DNA from: Staphylococcus canis
GTDB taxonomy: Bacteria; Bacillota; Bacilli; Staphylococcales; Staphylococcaceae
Direction of reading: 5' to 3'
Assembly: GCF_016238445.1 (NCBI RefSeq)
Contig: NZ_JABANU010000007.1
Location: 1 to 64,000 of the forward strand
DNA length: 64,000 nucleotides
The position numbers were made by a program, and so were the translations under genes. Positions 39,463 through 53,248 of this stretch are shown in pieces (position 1 is the stretch's first letter; every line of letters begins with the position of its first letter). A model generated the notes under the pieces. It was not told the DNA's origin, ran no database searches, and worked only from the letters and a program-made list of their open reading frames with translations.

Positions 39463-39603
39463 ATATGAGTATCATTTAAAGTCATAACACCTAATGCAAT
39501 TAAGTCCCTTTCAATAACATTTTATGATAGCCATCCCTTAAATGTATATGAGTTTACCGGGATGTTTGAACAATCATAAAAAGTTACCGTCAATAAATTC
39601 AAA
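39463..39603. other. Gene-free spacer between dgkB promoter and gatB terminator
   Basis: About 140 bp with no ORF, no stable hairpin and no repeat that I can see. Together with the neighbouring promoter and terminator it accounts for the 342-bp gap between gatB and dgkB. Confidence 0.5.
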
Positions 39604-39712
39604 TATAAAGAGGCTTGACACTTGATACGTGTTAAAATAGAAATCTTTAAATCAGACGCGGAGTCTTTCAACTCTATTTCTACACTTTTTACTTAATGCC
39701 AGCCTCTTTATA
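39604..39712 (-). terminator. Long multi-hairpin terminator of gatCAB
   Basis: Outer arms TATAAAGAGGCT (39604-39615) and AGCCTCTTTATA (39701-39712) form a perfect 12-bp stem. Within the loop are an ACAC/GTGT hairpin and a further AATAGA/TCTATT stem. The U-tract on the minus strand is short (TTTATATTT), so termination efficiency is uncertain. Confidence 0.65.
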
Positions 39713-39761
39713 AGTATCATTGATTATTCACATGATGAATATTTTCTATAAGATGAACATT

Positions 39762-41189
39762 TTATAACTTATCGAGTTCTTCTTTTAATAATTTATTTGC
39801 AAGTTGTGGATTTGCTTGTCCTTTAGAAAGTTTCATAATTTGTCCAACTAAGAAACCCATCGCTTTACCTTTACCATTTTTATAATCTTCAACAGATTGA
39901 GGATTATTTTCAATTGCTTCTTGAACAAATTTTAGTACAGCACCTTCATCAGAAATTTGTACTAATCCTTTATCTTTCATGATTTGTTGTGCATCTCCAC
40001 CATTTTTAGCTAATTCTGGGAAGACTTTTTTCGCAATTTTACTACTCATTGTTCCGTCTTTAATTAATTTAATCATACTCGCTAAATTTTCTGGTGTTAA
40101 AGCCGTATCATGTAATTCAATTTGATTTTTATTGAGATACTCATTGACACCGCCCATTAACCAGTTAGATGTAAGTTTAATATCAGCACCTTCTTTAACT
40201 GTGCCCTCAAATAAATCTGACATCTCTTTTGTTAATGTAAGGACATGAGCGTCATATTCTGGTAAACCAAATTCAGAGACATATTTCGCTTTACGTGCAT
40301 CTGGTAATTCCGGAATCGTTTGACGTACGCGTTCTTTCCAAGCATCATCAATATATAAAGGAACGATGTCCGGTTCAGGGAAGTAACGGTAGTCATCTGA
40401 AGCTTCCTTAACACGCATTAAAATTGTTTTACCTGTTGATTCATCATAACGACGTGTTTCTTGTAAGATTTCGCCACCGTTTAAAAGTTCTTCTTCTTGA
40501 CGCTTAACCTCATATTCCAGTCCTTTTCTGACGTTGTTAAATGAGTTTAAGTTTTTCAACTCAGCTTTTGTTCCGAATTCTTTTTGACCATATGGACGAA
40601 GAGATACGTTTGCGTCACAACGTAATGACCCTTCTTCCATTTTTCCATCTGATACACCAGTATATTGAATGATAGACTTCAGTTTTTCTAAATAAGCATA
40701 TGCCTCTTCCGGTGAACGCATATCAGGTTCAGATACAATTTCAACTAAAGGCGTACCTTGACGGTTTAAGTCAACGAGTGAATACCCATCTTTATGTGTG
40801 GATTTACCAGCGTCTTCTTCCATATGAAGTCGTGTAATACCGATACGTTTGGTTTCGCCATTGACTTCAATATCTATATATCCATTTTCTCCAATCGGTT
40901 GGTCTAATTGAGAGATTTGGTATGCTTTCGGGTTATCTGGATAAAAGTAGTTTTTACGATCAAATTTAGATTCTGTTGCGATATCCATATTGAGCGCCAT
41001 CGCAGCACGCATAGACCAATCGACTGCACGTCTATTTACTGTTGGTAGTACACCTGGATATGCTAAATCGATAACACTTGTATTTGTATTAGGTTCTGCA
41101 CCATAACCAACTGGTGCACTAGAAAACATTTTAGAATCTGTTTTCAATTCAACGTGGACTTCAAGCCCGATAATTGTTTCAAAATGCAT
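39762..41189 (-). CDS. gatB: Asp/Glu-tRNA amidotransferase subunit B
   Basis: 475 aa, the expected length. The start motif [15 protein letters not shown] and the kinase-like site [13 protein letters not shown] are typical of GatB, which phosphorylates Glu-tRNA(Gln) or Asp-tRNA(Asn) and presents it to GatA. The YqeY-like tail (about 330-475) binds tRNA. The start at 41189 follows AAGGAGTGG; the frame is open 40 codons further into gatA but without support. Third gene of gatCAB. Confidence 0.97.
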   Translation of the reverse strand: MHFETIIGLEVHVELKTDSKMFSSAPVGYGAEPNTNTSVIDLAYPGVLPTVNRRAVDWSMRAAMALNMDIATESKFDRKNYFYPDNPKAYQISQLDQPIGENGYIDIEVNGETKRIGITRLHMEEDAGKSTHKDGYSLVDLNRQGTPLVEIVSEPDMRSPEEAYAYLEKLKSIIQYTGVSDGKMEEGSLRCDANVSLRPYGQKEFGTKAELKNLNSFNNVRKGLEYEVKRQEEELLNGGEILQETRRYDESTGKTILMRVKEASDDYRYFPEPDIVPLYIDDAWKERVRQTIPELPDARKAKYVSEFGLPEYDAHVLTLTKEMSDLFEGTVKEGADIKLTSNWLMGGVNEYLNKNQIELHDTALTPENLASMIKLIKDGTMSSKIAKKVFPELAKNGGDAQQIMKDKGLVQISDEGAVLKFVQEAIENNPQSVEDYKNGKGKAMGFLVGQIMKLSKGQANPQLANKLLKEELDKL

Positions 41190-41202
41190 TGATTGCCACT
41201 CC

Positions 41203-42663
41203 TTATAAGTTTTGATATTGGTCGTGTAGATTAAATTGTGTTTCATATTGATATGCAACACGGTATAACGTTTTTTCATCAAATGGTTTACCGATGAGTT
41301 GTAGACCAATTGGACGATTATTTTCAGCTAAACCACATGGTAATGAAATACCTGGTAACCCTGCTAAGTTTACAGGTGTAGTTAATAAGTCATTCGCATA
41401 CATTGTTAAAGGATCATTGATTTCTGCACCAAGGTCAAATGCTACTGTCGGTGTTGTAGGTCCAATAATTACATCATAGTTTTCAAATACTTTTTCAAAA
41501 TCATTTTTGATTAACGTACGTACTTTTTGAGCTTTTTTATAGTACGCATCAAAGTAGCCTGAACTTAAAACGTACGTTCCTAAGAAAATACGACGTTTAA
41601 CCTCTTCACCAAATCCTTCGCTACGTGACATTTTATATAACTCTTCAAGCGATTTAGCATCTTTAGAGTGGTAACCATATCGAATACCATCAAAACGTGC
41701 TAAGTTAGAAGATGCTTCGGCTGATGCAATTACATAATATGAAGGAATACCTGCAGCAGTACGTGGTAAACTTACTTCTTCCACCACTGCGCCTAGTGAT
41801 TTCAATGTTTCAGCTGCTTTTAATACCGCTTCTTTAACATCTTCGTCCACACCGTCGCCAATGTATTCTTTTGGTAAACCAATCTTCATACCTTTGATAT
41901 CTTTGCCAATATCTGCAGTAAAATCCGTAGCAACATCAGGTGCACTTGTTGAATCCATTTCATCCTCGCCAGCAATAGCTTCAAGTACTAATGCATTATC
42001 TTTAACATTACGTGTTAATGGTCCAATTTGATCAAGTGATGATGCAAATGCTACTAAACCAAAACGAGACACACGGCCGTATGTAGGTTTTAATCCAACC
42101 ACACCGCAATATGCTGCCGGTTGACGGATAGACCCACCTGTATCTGTTCCTAACGTAAACGGTACAAGACCCGCTGCTACAGCTGCTGCTGACCCACCTG
42201 ATGAGCCACCCGGAACAGCTGTGTGATCAAATGGATTTACCGTTTTCTTAAAGTAAGATGTTTCAGTAGAACCACCCATTGCAAATTCATCCAAGTTAAC
42301 CTTTCCGATTAACACACCATTTTCAGCATGTAATTTTTTCATAACAGTTGATTCGTAAATCGGTACGAATCCTTCTAACATTTTACTTGCACAAGTAGTT
42401 TCTAAACCTTCAGTGATAATGTTATCTTTAATCCCCATCGGAATTCCAAATAACTTACCATCCATTTGACCTTTTGCTTGTAATTCATCTAATTCTTCAG
42501 CTTTTTTTATTGCATTTTCTTTATCTAGTGCAAGGAAAGATTTAATAGTTGGATCAGTTTCTTCAATTGCATCATATATATCTTTCACAATTTCAGAAGG
42601 TTTAATTTCATTATTCTTTATCATTTTTTGTAAGTTTTCAATTGATTCGTAACGGATGCTCAT
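41203..42663 (-). CDS. gatA: Asp/Glu-tRNA amidotransferase subunit A
   Basis: 486 aa amidase-signature protein. Lys near residue 79 ([10 protein letters not shown]) and two Ser in [15 protein letters not shown] and [12 protein letters not shown] form the Ser-cisSer-Lys catalytic triad that releases ammonia from glutamine. The start follows GGAGGA, 2 bp from the gatC stop. Confidence 0.97.
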   Translation of the reverse strand: MSIRYESIENLQKMIKNNEIKPSEIVKDIYDAIEETDPTIKSFLALDKENAIKKAEELDELQAKGQMDGKLFGIPMGIKDNIITEGLETTCASKMLEGFVPIYESTVMKKLHAENGVLIGKVNLDEFAMGGSTETSYFKKTVNPFDHTAVPGGSSGGSAAAVAAGLVPFTLGTDTGGSIRQPAAYCGVVGLKPTYGRVSRFGLVAFASSLDQIGPLTRNVKDNALVLEAIAGEDEMDSTSAPDVATDFTADIGKDIKGMKIGLPKEYIGDGVDEDVKEAVLKAAETLKSLGAVVEEVSLPRTAAGIPSYYVIASAEASSNLARFDGIRYGYHSKDAKSLEELYKMSRSEGFGEEVKRRIFLGTYVLSSGYFDAYYKKAQKVRTLIKNDFEKVFENYDVIIGPTTPTVAFDLGAEINDPLTMYANDLLTTPVNLAGLPGISLPCGLAENNRPIGLQLIGKPFDEKTLYRVAYQYETQFNLHDQYQNL

Positions 42664-42665
42664 CT

Positions 42666-42968
42666 TTATGCGTCCTCCTCATTCATGACTGCTGGTACTT
42701 TAAATTGACCTGCTTCAACCTCTTTTGCGTTCGCCAAAGCTTGTTCTTGCGGAATTCCAGGTACTGCTACGTCATCACGCAAAACATTTTGTAAGTCCAA
42801 AACATGATTGGTTGGTTTCACATTTTCTGTATCTACATTATCAATTTGATGACAAAAATTCAGTATACCTTCTAATGTATCTTGTAATGATTGTGATTCT
42901 TCCTCAGTTACATTTAAACGAGCAAGATTAGCAATATATTCGACTTGTTCTTGTGTAATATCAGCCAT
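42666..42968 (-). CDS. gatC: Asp/Glu-tRNA amidotransferase subunit C
   Basis: 100 aa, the expected size. The helical N-terminus with [16 protein letters not shown] and the [17 protein letters not shown] core are GatC hallmarks. It stabilises the GatA-GatB complex. First gene of the operon; AAGGAGG lies upstream. The 235 bp up to putP hold both divergent promoters. Confidence 0.96.
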   Translation of the reverse strand: MADITQEQVEYIANLARLNVTEEESQSLQDTLEGILNFCHQIDNVDTENVKPTNHVLDLQNVLRDDVAVPGIPQEQALANAKEVEAGQFKVPAVMNEEDA

Positions 42969-43203
42969 TACAACAAAGCCTCCTTAAAAATAGTCTTTTA
43001 TCTATAAATTGTATCAAATTTCCATGTAAAAATCTAAACCTTTCAAAAACGTCCCTCATTATTCGTAACACATTTTGAAATGATTTATATATTTAACATT
43101 ATACTCTTATTCTGGACACTTAAGATTAATAATTACAAAAAATTCTTTCCTTTATTTGACAATTCTGTATAATGTATTTAAACAACGAAAAGGGGGAGTT
43201 AAT

Positions 43204-44754
43204 GTGTTTAATTTCGGAGCGACGTTATCGAGTCAGGTAAACCCTGACTGGCAAACCTATATAATGATCGTTGCTTATTTCGTGATTCTTTTAGGTATTG
43301 GTTATTACGGATACAAGCAAGCAACAAGTAATTTAAGCGAATACATGCTAGGTGGGCGAAGTATCGGTCCTTGGGTAACAGCATTATCCGCTGGGGCTTC
43401 AGATATGAGTGGCTGGATGATTATGGGGTTACCTGGAGAAGTGTATTCGACAGGGTTATCAGCACTATGGCTTGCTATCGGTTTGACATTAGGTGCATAT
43501 GTCAACTATTTACTCGTTGCACCTCGTCTACGTGTGCACACCGAACTAGCCGGAGATGCCATTACTTTACCAGATTTCTTTAAGAATCGCTTAAATGATG
43601 AAACAAATATCATTAAAATTGTATCTGGTGTGATTATTGTAGTGTTTTTTACACTTTACACACATTCAGGACTTGTTTCTGGAGGTAAATTATTCGAAAG
43701 TGCTTTTGGTATTGATTATCGTGTTGGTTTAATTGTCATTGCAGTCATTGTAATTCTATACACCTTTTTTGGGGGTTACCTTGCTGTTTCTATTACAGAC
43801 TTTTTCCAAGGTGTGATTATGCTTATTGCTATGATTATGGTTCCAATTGTAACAATGCTCAAACTGAATGGTCTAGATACATTTGGAACAATTGCAGAAA
43901 TGAAACCAACTAACCTAGATTTATTCAAAGGAACAACAGCGATCGGCATCATTTCATTTTTTGCATGGGGATTGGGATATTTCGGTCAACCACATATATT
44001 AGTACGTTTCATGTCTATAAGAACAATTAAATTGTTTCCATTGACGAGACGTATTGGTATCAGTTGGATGGCTGTAGGTTTATTAGGTGCTGTTTTAGTG
44101 GGATTACTAGGGATTGCTTTCGTACCTGCGCAAGGTGTGACTATTAAAGACCCTGAAACATTGTTTATTTTAATGGGACAAGTACTATTTCATCCTTTAG
44201 TTGGCGGTTTTCTACTAGCCGCAATTTTAGCCGCAATTATGAGTACGATTTCTTCACAATTACTCGTAACATCGAGTTCATTAACAGAAGATTTTTACAA
44301 ATTAATACGTGGTCAACGTGCAAATACCGAAAAACATGAAAAAGAGTTTGTTCTTGTTGGTCGTATTTCGGTTATCTTAGTTGCTATTGTAGCTATTTTA
44401 ATCGCTTGGACACCAAACGATACGATTTTAAACTTAGTAGGTAACGCATGGGCAGGATTTGGTGCTTCATTTGGCCCTCTCGTCATTTTATCTCTTTATT
44501 GGAGAGGTTTAACACGTACTGGTGCTATCAGCGGTATGATTGCCGGTGCAGTAACTGTTATTTTATGGATTGCCTTCGTATTACCACTAGGTGAAATGAA
44601 TGATTTCTTTAATTTATATGAAATTGTACCAGGATTTATTGTGAGCTTTATTGTCACTATTGTTATATCAATGTTTACGAAAAAACCAGGCGAATTTGTA
44701 CATCGTGAATTTACTGAAGTTGAACGTCAACTTGCTGAAGTCAAACATAAATAA
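43204..44754 (+). CDS. putP: Sodium/proline symporter PutP
   Basis: 516 aa solute:sodium symporter family protein (LeuT fold, about 13 membrane segments). Na+ and substrate motifs [22 protein letters not shown] and the [18 protein letters not shown] region (TM8) are typical of PutP. It takes up proline as nutrient and osmolyte. I use the GTG at 43204 because AAAGGGGGAG is 5-9 nt upstream; the frame continues upstream without a site. TATAAT at 43168-43173 is a likely -10. Confidence 0.94.
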   Translation: MFNFGATLSSQVNPDWQTYIMIVAYFVILLGIGYYGYKQATSNLSEYMLGGRSIGPWVTALSAGASDMSGWMIMGLPGEVYSTGLSALWLAIGLTLGAYVNYLLVAPRLRVHTELAGDAITLPDFFKNRLNDETNIIKIVSGVIIVVFFTLYTHSGLVSGGKLFESAFGIDYRVGLIVIAVIVILYTFFGGYLAVSITDFFQGVIMLIAMIMVPIVTMLKLNGLDTFGTIAEMKPTNLDLFKGTTAIGIISFFAWGLGYFGQPHILVRFMSIRTIKLFPLTRRIGISWMAVGLLGAVLVGLLGIAFVPAQGVTIKDPETLFILMGQVLFHPLVGGFLLAAILAAIMSTISSQLLVTSSSLTEDFYKLIRGQRANTEKHEKEFVLVGRISVILVAIVAILIAWTPNDTILNLVGNAWAGFGASFGPLVILSLYWRGLTRTGAISGMIAGAVTVILWIAFVLPLGEMNDFFNLYEIVPGFIVSFIVTIVISMFTKKPGEFVHREFTEVERQLAEVKHK

Positions 44755-44762
44755 ACATAAAT

Positions 44763-44818
44763 AAGGGTTGGTACGTCACGAGTACTTTTAAAGGTACTTC
44801 TGACAGCCAACCCTTTTT
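44763..44818 (+). terminator. putP terminator
   Basis: Arms AAGGGTTGG (44763-44771) and CCAACCCTT (44807-44815), with an inner AGTAC/GTACT stem, followed by TTTTT. Confidence 0.88.
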
Positions 44819-44837
44819 GTAATTCCATCTCTATATA

Positions 44838-46031
44838 CTAGTTTTGATAAATGTGTACGTTCGGTGATTTATCATCTTTTGTTTTCACAATAAGTGCTCT
44901 TGATTCATTACCATCCTTAATATGAATCTCATAAGAATCAACATCTTTAAATTCCTTCTCTGAAAGTTGTGTAACATATTGTGTAATTCCAATTAATTCT
45001 GCCTTACCATAATAATCAATAGGTAAATCTACAACTAAGTGATCCGCTTTTTTATTCACAAACGTCACTTTACCAACCGCTTGTGTAAAGTTTGAAAAAT
45101 AAGACTGTAGTCCATTATTAAAATTTTGGAAACTGTTGTTTAAATTATCATTTAATTCTGCTGCTTCACTTGATGGTAGTAACACTGTTTTTTCTTTAAT
45201 CTTCTTCCACTCATCTAGATTGTCTTTTTGAGATTCTGAAGTGGCATAGCTTACAAAGCGACCAGGTGTAATATCATCTTGAGAAGATTGAATATATATC
45301 GCAAAGTTAATCGGGATGTTTTTTAGATCTTTATGTGCACGCAAACGTGTTAATACTTCATCGGCCATTTGGCGCCCTTGTTTTTCAACTTCTTTTGGAT
45401 CTAAATTTTCACTGTAAGTTTCACCATATTTTTCTTTTTGATAGTAGTAAACACTATTCATCGCTAAACCAATCGTCATACCCTTAATCTTTTTCCCTTT
45501 AGTATCAGAGCGACCATAAAAATCTTGTTCTAAAATATTGGATAAAACTGCAGGGCTATTTTTAGCAATTTTAGCCTCATCTGTTTCACCATGTGTTGAT
45601 GGATTTAAACCTAGATTTTCACTCGCATCTTTTTCCGACTTCTCATCGTCGCTCATCGCGTCAAGTTCTTTTTTGGTATATTTAGGCTTGAGGTAAGCTC
45701 TTATCGTATCTTTATCTAAATATTGTCCATCTTGATACAAATAATCTTTTGTTGGAAAAACACTCTTACTAATATTTAATAAACCATCTTCAAAATCTTC
45801 TCCGTTATAACTATTTGCCATATTTTCTTGAATTAATCCTCTTGCTTGGCTTTCCTTAAACGGAAGTAACGTACGATAATTATCTCCTTGTACAGCCTTA
45901 TCAGTAGCGATTTCTTTGACATGTTCTTTATTTTTGGCGTCGTTATCAATTTGAGATTCGGTGTCTGATTTAGGTGCACAAGCCGTGAGCATGAGCGTAA
46001 GCCCTAAGATAGTCATCATCCTTTTTTTCAT
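44838..46031 (-). CDS. camS: CamS family sex pheromone lipoprotein
   Basis: 397 aa secreted lipoprotein. A signal peptide with lipobox LTAC (Cys18) is followed by a CamS domain (about 60-390) with GLNPSTHGETDEAKIAKNSPA and FVSYATSESQ. In S. aureus the signal peptide of CamS is processed to the pheromone cAM373, active on enterococci; the protein's own role is unknown. Here the leader reads LGLTLMLTA, so the released peptide would differ from AIFILAS. Last gene of the pcrB-pcrA-ligA-camS run. Confidence 0.9.
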   Translation of the reverse strand: MKKRMMTILGLTLMLTACAPKSDTESQIDNDAKNKEHVKEIATDKAVQGDNYRTLLPFKESQARGLIQENMANSYNGEDFEDGLLNISKSVFPTKDYLYQDGQYLDKDTIRAYLKPKYTKKELDAMSDDEKSEKDASENLGLNPSTHGETDEAKIAKNSPAVLSNILEQDFYGRSDTKGKKIKGMTIGLAMNSVYYYQKEKYGETYSENLDPKEVEKQGRQMADEVLTRLRAHKDLKNIPINFAIYIQSSQDDITPGRFVSYATSESQKDNLDEWKKIKEKTVLLPSSEAAELNDNLNNSFQNFNNGLQSYFSNFTQAVGKVTFVNKKADHLVVDLPIDYYGKAELIGITQYVTQLSEKEFKDVDSYEIHIKDGNESRALIVKTKDDKSPNVHIYQN

Positions 46032-46033
46032 CG

Positions 46034-48049
<2,016 letters not shown>

Positions 48050-50242
48050 TTAATCCTCCTTTTTTTCAATAGGGGCAAATTGCGCCAGTAATCGTTTAGG
48101 GCCTTCACTTTTGAAGATAATATCTAACTCTATTGAACCATTTTTATTATTTACATGGGAGACCATCCCTTCCCCCCATGACTTATGCACTACTTTATCG
48201 CCCACTTGCCAATCAGATTGATGTTGTGCGCTTTGTTTTGAATGGGTTACCTTTTGGCTAAATCCCCGTTTTGTTGGTTTTTGCTGAGGTGTACGTGTAA
48301 ATTGAGCAGATGCATTCAAGTCCTCTAGCAAGTCTGTAGGTATTTCATCTAAAAATCTTGAACGTGCATTAGATTGAGGTCGGCCGTAAAGTGTACGAGA
48401 TGACGCATGTGTGAGATACAAGACCTCTTCAGCACGTGTAATCGCAACGTAACTAATACGACGCTCTTCTTCCATTTCATGATTATCATCTGCTTTAATA
48501 GCACGAATATGAGGAAATAGTGATTCTTCCATACCAATAATAAAGACGACTGGGAACTCTAGTCCTTTGGCAGAATGCATCGTCATAAGCGTCACACCAT
48601 CTTCTAAATTTGCCTCATCCACATCTGCAACAAGTGATAAATCAGTTAAGAAATTAATGAGTGATTGATCCTCAAGCGGCGTATTCTCTTCGTAATCATG
48701 TGGCACAGACATGAATTCATCAATATTTTCAAGTCTACTTCTTGACTCAATAGATTGTTCTCGTTGCAACATTTCACGATATCCAGACTTATCTAAAACT
48801 TCATCAACAATCTCTGTAATTTCAAGAAACTCTTGTTCTTTCATTAAATTATTAATTAAAGTGTAAAAAGTTGCTGCAGCTTGTGCGACTTTTTTAGATA
48901 ATCCGATAAAATCAACTTCAGCTAATGCATCAAACATACTAATATTATGTTCATTCGCATAATTTGCAATTTTTTCAACTGATGATGGGCCAATGCCTCT
49001 TTTTGGCACATTAATAATACGTCTTAAACTTATGTCATCTGCGCTATTCGCGACGAGTCGTAAATAACTTAATACATCTTTAATCTCTTTACGGTCATAG
49101 AACTTTTGTCCCCCTACCATGACATAAGGGATATTAGATTTAAGAAATGTTTCTTCAAGCACACGAGATTGCGCATTTGTTCGATACAGTACAGCGATAT
49201 CTTTAAACTTTTTACCACGTTGCTGTTGCTTCATAATCTCACGTACAACATATTCTGTCTCGTCTCGTTCACTAAACGCTTCGTAATAATAAATTTTTTC
49301 ACCCTGCTGATTTGCTGTCCATAATCCTTTAGGTTTACGCTCTGTATTATTACGTATAACTTCGTTAGCCGCAGTTAAAATAGTTTTTGTTGAGCGATAA
49401 TTTTGCTCTAAATAAATCGTTTTTGCTGTTGGATAATCTTCTTCAAAAGATAAAATGTTTTGGATATCAGCACCTCTCCAACCATATATCGACTGATCGG
49501 AATCACCTACAACACAGAGGTTTTTAAATTTCTTAGCGATGAGGTTCACTAATGTATATTGTGCTTTGTTAGTATCTTGATACTCATCTACATGAATATA
49601 CTGAAACTTATTTTGATAATACTCTAATACTTCAGGGACACGTTCAAATAATTTAATCGTTGTCATAATTAAATCATCAAAATCTAACGCCTGATTTCTT
49701 AAGAGTTGTTTTTGATATCCTTCATAAACTCGGGCGACCATTTTAGCGTAAAAATCACTTGCTTCACTTAAAGCCGTACTTGGTGATTTTAGATCATTTT
49801 TAAGTTGACTAATAGCCCCTATAAACATACGTGGCTCATATTTTTTAGGATCGATATTTTCTCGTTTTAAAATATCTTTAATCACTGATTTCTGGTCAGT
49901 CGGGTCAATGATTGTAAAGTTTCTTTCAATTCCTATGCGATCGATATCTCGTCTTAAAATTCTTACACACATGGAGTGAAATGTTGACATCCATATTACT
50001 TCTGCCTCTTCTCCTACAAGGCTATGTACACGTTCTTTCATCTCTCTTGCTGCTTTGTTTGTAAATGTAATCGCTAAAATATTATAAGGAGAAACGCCTT
50101 TTTCATCTAATAAATAAGCAATACGATGCGTTAATACACGTGTTTTACCTGATCCTGCGCCTGCCATAATAAGAAGAGGCCCTTCAGTTGTACGTACCGC
50201 TTCACTTTGTTCAGGATTCATATTTTGTAATAAAGCATTCAT
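48050..50242 (-). CDS. pcrA: ATP-dependent DNA helicase PcrA
   Basis: 730 aa UvrD/Rep-type superfamily 1 helicase. Walker [15 protein letters not shown], motif [10 protein letters not shown], QxxR motif [16 protein letters not shown] and motif [14 protein letters not shown] are present. The C-terminal tail ends in a DUF3553/Tudor-like segment ([18 protein letters not shown]) that binds RNA polymerase in related proteins. Essential for plasmid rolling-circle replication and repair. The first base of its ATG is the last base of the pcrB stop (TAATG overlap). Confidence 0.97.
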   Translation of the reverse strand: MNALLQNMNPEQSEAVRTTEGPLLIMAGAGSGKTRVLTHRIAYLLDEKGVSPYNILAITFTNKAAREMKERVHSLVGEEAEVIWMSTFHSMCVRILRRDIDRIGIERNFTIIDPTDQKSVIKDILKRENIDPKKYEPRMFIGAISQLKNDLKSPSTALSEASDFYAKMVARVYEGYQKQLLRNQALDFDDLIMTTIKLFERVPEVLEYYQNKFQYIHVDEYQDTNKAQYTLVNLIAKKFKNLCVVGDSDQSIYGWRGADIQNILSFEEDYPTAKTIYLEQNYRSTKTILTAANEVIRNNTERKPKGLWTANQQGEKIYYYEAFSERDETEYVVREIMKQQQRGKKFKDIAVLYRTNAQSRVLEETFLKSNIPYVMVGGQKFYDRKEIKDVLSYLRLVANSADDISLRRIINVPKRGIGPSSVEKIANYANEHNISMFDALAEVDFIGLSKKVAQAAATFYTLINNLMKEQEFLEITEIVDEVLDKSGYREMLQREQSIESRSRLENIDEFMSVPHDYEENTPLEDQSLINFLTDLSLVADVDEANLEDGVTLMTMHSAKGLEFPVVFIIGMEESLFPHIRAIKADDNHEMEEERRISYVAITRAEEVLYLTHASSRTLYGRPQSNARSRFLDEIPTDLLEDLNASAQFTRTPQQKPTKRGFSQKVTHSKQSAQHQSDWQVGDKVVHKSWGEGMVSHVNNKNGSIELDIIFKSEGPKRLLAQFAPIEKKED

Positions 50243-50931
50243 TATGTTCTCTCCTTTATTTTAGTAGTTTGTAAAGCTTTTTTAATATCTTCATAAATAA
50301 TATTACCAACGACTATAGTATCAGCGATTGCAGCGACCTCTGTTGCACGTGATAAACTATCGATGCCACCACCATAAAAAAGTTGCGTTTCTGTGAGCTC
50401 AGAACGCGCCGCTTCAACCATCTTTAAATCACCAAATGTACCACTATATTCTAAATAAAGTACTGGAAATCTATAAAATGCATTAGCCATTTGACTAAAT
50501 GCCACAATGTCATCCACATCTAAATTTGTATTTGCTTTTGTATGTGCACTCACTTTACTATCAGGATTCATCACAAGGTAACCTTCAAAGATAAATTCAT
50601 CAAAGTTAATCATGTGACCATATTCTTTGAGCGCGCGATGCAGTAACCCATTGTGAAATTCTGTATCTTGGCTATTTAATACAGTAGGGACAAAATAAAA
50701 GTCAAACCCAGGCATCGTGCTTTCTATATTAGAAATTTCTAATGCTAATGGTAATGGATATCTACGAACGCGACTCATTAAATTTAAGACGTTATCTTCT
50801 GTCACATTATCTGTGCCGCCTATCATAATTGCATCAGTATTGGACATACAAATACGTTCTAAATCATCATCTGATATTTCTTTTGCTGGGTCTAATTTAA
50901 AGACGTGTCGCCAGTTTTTTATATCATACAT
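50242..50931 (-). CDS. pcrB: Heptaprenylglyceryl phosphate synthase PcrB
   Basis: 229 aa TIM-barrel prenyltransferase (GGGPS family). The phosphate-binding site shows GGTDNVT at the start and YGGGIDS near 187, with YLEYSG and VGNIIYED. It joins heptaprenyl diphosphate to glycerol-1-phosphate, making an archaeal-type ether lipid in Firmicutes. First gene of the pcrB-pcrA-ligA-camS operon with AAAGGAG before the ATG. Confidence 0.93.
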   Translation of the reverse strand: MYDIKNWRHVFKLDPAKEISDDDLERICMSNTDAIMIGGTDNVTEDNVLNLMSRVRRYPLPLALEISNIESTMPGFDFYFVPTVLNSQDTEFHNGLLHRALKEYGHMINFDEFIFEGYLVMNPDSKVSAHTKANTNLDVDDIVAFSQMANAFYRFPVLYLEYSGTFGDLKMVEAARSELTETQLFYGGGIDSLSRATEVAAIADTIVVGNIIYEDIKKALQTTKIKERT

Positions 50932-51046
50932 CGTAAACGCTCCTTTAAAATTTCATACCTCATATTATATCACTTTTAGAATGCGATATCTAAAGTTCAT
51001 CTAGTCATTTTGATACAGCATTTATCATTATACAATGTTCAAAACA

Positions 51047-51099
51047 AATAAAAAGATTAGAATACATTCGCCGTGCATTGCGATGTATTCTAATCTTTT
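51047..51099 (-). terminator. Strong terminator after the TrpR-like gene
   Basis: Perfect 17-bp stem: AAAAGATTAGAATACAT (51051-51067) with ATGTATTCTAATCTTTT (51083-51099), 15-nt loop, followed on the minus strand by TTTTTATTTG. Confidence 0.85.
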
Positions 51100-51125
51100 G
51101 AATTCGTATATTTCCAATCCTAAAA

Positions 51126-51179
51126 TAAGACTAGGACGAAGTGGCTTGGTGTCATCCTAACCACTTCCTTAAAGTCTTA
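51126..51179 (-). other. Second nested hairpin downstream of the TrpR-like gene
   Basis: TAAGACT (51126-51132) pairs with AGTCTTA (51173-51179) and, inside, GAAGTGG (51138-51144) pairs with CCACTTC (51161-51167). It lies between the TrpR-like stop and the strong terminator at 51047-51099, so the transcript end would hold two hairpins in tandem. Confidence 0.55.
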
Positions 51180-51212
51180 AATTTACTGCTTTCACTTAAT
51201 CTATTATTGGCG

Positions 51213-51515
51213 CTATTGCTTCGTTTCGATATTCATTCTTTCCAAAATCATAGTGTATGCATCATTTCCCCATTGAAGCGAACGTTTTACACGAGAAATC
51301 GTTGCGGTCGACGCACCCGATTCTTGTTCAATCGTCGCATATGTGTAACCTTGCTTAATCATCTTAGCGACTTGTAATCTTTGCGAAAGAGACTGTATCT
51401 CATTAACTGTGCATAGGTCATCAAAAAATTGATAACATTCTTCTCTCGTTTCTAATGTTAATATTGCATCAAATAATTCATCTAATGCTGGTCCACGTAA
51501 TTTTTCAATTTGCAT
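51213..51515 (-). CDS. YerC/YecD-family TrpR-like DNA-binding protein
   Basis: 100 aa helical protein. The helix-turn-helix YTYATIEQESGASTATISRVKRSL is that of the TrpR/YerC superfamily; the N-terminal part LDELFDAILTLETREECYQFFDDLCTV is conserved in Firmicutes next to pcrB and purB. The regulatory target is unknown. Monocistronic with AGGGG before the ATG. Confidence 0.88.
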   Translation of the reverse strand: MQIEKLRGPALDELFDAILTLETREECYQFFDDLCTVNEIQSLSQRLQVAKMIKQGYTYATIEQESGASTATISRVKRSLQWGNDAYTMILERMNIETKQ

Positions 51516-51581
51516 GCAAACAACCCCTAATTTATTAATCTACAATCATTTTAACGAATTAATAGATTAAAGTGTAGTAAA

Positions 51582-52877
51582 TTATACTAATCCTACTCTT
51601 TTAAATATTGTATCAACTTGGTTAAGATGATGTCTAGGGTCAAAACATTCATCTAGCTCTTCTTTTGATAATTGATCTGTAATTTTTGGATCTGCTTCAA
51701 CTAATTCTCTAAATGGAGTTTTAGTTTGCCATGATTCCATTGCTTTAGGTTGTACCGTATCATAAGCTTCTTCACGCACCATGCCTTTATCAATAAGGGC
51801 AAGTAACACACGTTGTGAATAAATTAAACCGAACGTTTTATTCATGTTTTCAGTCATGTTATCTTCATAAATTGTTAAACGATCAATAATGTTTGTGAAG
51901 CGGTTTAATGCATAGTCTAAAGCTATTGTCACATCAGGTAGCATAATACGTTCAGCTGATGAGTGAGAAATATCTCTTTCATGCCATAATGCTACATTTT
52001 CATAGGCTGTTGTAAGGTAACCACGAATGACACGTGCAATACCTGTAATATTTTCAGAACCAACTGGGTTACGCTTATGTGGCATTGCAGATGAACCTTT
52101 TTGTCCTTTTGCAAATGCTTCTTCAACTTCACGTGTTTCAGTTTTTTGTAAATTACGAACTTCGACAGCAAATTTTTCGAGAGATGTCGCAATTAAGCTC
52201 AACGTTGCAATGTAATATGCATGACGATCACGTTGTAATGTTTGTGTAGAAATTGGTGCTGGCGTAATACCTAAATGTTTACATACATATGCTTCAATTT
52301 CAGGTGGAATATTCGCAAATGTACCAACTGCCCCACTCATTTTACCCACTTCAATTTCTTCACGAACGCGTTTAAAACGTTCTAAATTTCGGTTCATTTC
52401 TGCATACCATAATGCCATTTTCAAACCAAATGTAGTCGGTTCAGCATGGACACCGTGAGTTCGTCCCATCATTAATGTCGTTTTATACTTTTTAGCTTTT
52501 GCTGCTAAAACTTCAATAAAACGCTCTAAATCTTTTTCAATAATGTCATTCGCTTGTTTAATTTGAAAGCTTAATGCTGTATCCACTACATCAGTTGATG
52601 TTAAACCATAATGTACCCATTTACGTTCATCTCCAAGTGTTTCTGATACTTGGCGTGTAAAAGCCACAACATCATGTCGTGTTTGTTCTTCGATTTCTTT
52701 AGCTCTTTCAACATCAACACGTGCATTTGCTCTAATCTTTTGAACATCTTCTTTAGGAATGTAGCCAAGTTCACTCCATGCCTCACTTGCAAGAATTTCA
52801 ACCTCTAACCATGCCTCATAACGATTTTGATCTGTCCAAATATTTGACATTTCTTCTCTTGAATAACGTTCGATCAT
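51582..52877 (-). CDS. purB: Adenylosuccinate lyase
   Basis: 431 aa fumarase/aspartase-superfamily enzyme. The signature [15 protein letters not shown] carries the catalytic Ser loop; His residues are in [11 protein letters not shown] and TSTDVVDTA. It acts twice in purine synthesis, releasing fumarate from SAICAR and adenylosuccinate. The start follows GAGGAGC. An extended -10 (TGATATACT, minus strand, 52920-52912) lies about 35 bp upstream. Confidence 0.97.
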   Translation of the reverse strand: MIERYSREEMSNIWTDQNRYEAWLEVEILASEAWSELGYIPKEDVQKIRANARVDVERAKEIEEQTRHDVVAFTRQVSETLGDERKWVHYGLTSTDVVDTALSFQIKQANDIIEKDLERFIEVLAAKAKKYKTTLMMGRTHGVHAEPTTFGLKMALWYAEMNRNLERFKRVREEIEVGKMSGAVGTFANIPPEIEAYVCKHLGITPAPISTQTLQRDRHAYYIATLSLIATSLEKFAVEVRNLQKTETREVEEAFAKGQKGSSAMPHKRNPVGSENITGIARVIRGYLTTAYENVALWHERDISHSSAERIMLPDVTIALDYALNRFTNIIDRLTIYEDNMTENMNKTFGLIYSQRVLLALIDKGMVREEAYDTVQPKAMESWQTKTPFRELVEADPKITDQLSKEELDECFDPRHHLNQVDTIFKRVGLV

Positions 52878-52920
52878 TATTTATAAGCTCCTCACATTCA
52901 TTGTTAATATTAGTATATCA

Positions 52921-53116
52921 AAGTCTAAAAATATGTACATTATCTATTCAATCAAATTTAATGTTCGTAATCAAGTGTTTGGCGAAAAGTTTTTCATTAG
53001 AAATATCAAAATCAATCGCAAAAATACGAATGATATGATAAATGCTATGAATATAATTCACTTTTAAAACGAAACTTGGCTTTTAATAAATACGATACCT
53101 TGTAGTTAAAAAATAA
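52921..53116. other. AT-rich gene-free spacer upstream of purB
   Basis: About 195 bp without an ORF, repeat or clear hairpin. With the purB promoter on the left and the long terminator on the right it makes up the 371-bp interval between purB and the NETI gene. No purine riboswitch core was recognised here. Confidence 0.45.
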
Positions 53117-53240
53117 AAAGTTGAGATACGGTATGATGAGCTAAGCAAGTTACCTCATACTGAATTTTTATCGATGAACGATTTTGTTAATTTCAAGAGA
53201 TATTTCACTTTACAACTTTTCATCTTTGTATCTCAACTTT
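53117..53240 (-). terminator. Long two-tier terminator of the NETI/UPF0316 unit
   Basis: Outer arms AAAGTTGAGATAC (53117-53129) and GTATCTCAACTTT (53228-53240) are a perfect 13-bp match. An inner hairpin uses GTATGATGAG (53131-53140) and CTCATAC (53154-53160). On the minus strand the outer stem runs into TTTTTATTTTTT. Confidence 0.8.
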
Positions 53241-53248
53241 ATATACAT

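Noticed and set aside
39463-39761. Riboswitch or T-box upstream of gatCAB
   Set aside because: The interval lies downstream of gatB (the operon reads C-A-B on the minus strand), so it is a 3' region; no specifier loop or T-box sequence was seen.
43156-43203. TTGACA at 43156-43161 as the putP -35
   Set aside because: It lies only 6 bp from TATAAT (43168-43173), far too close to form a promoter with it.
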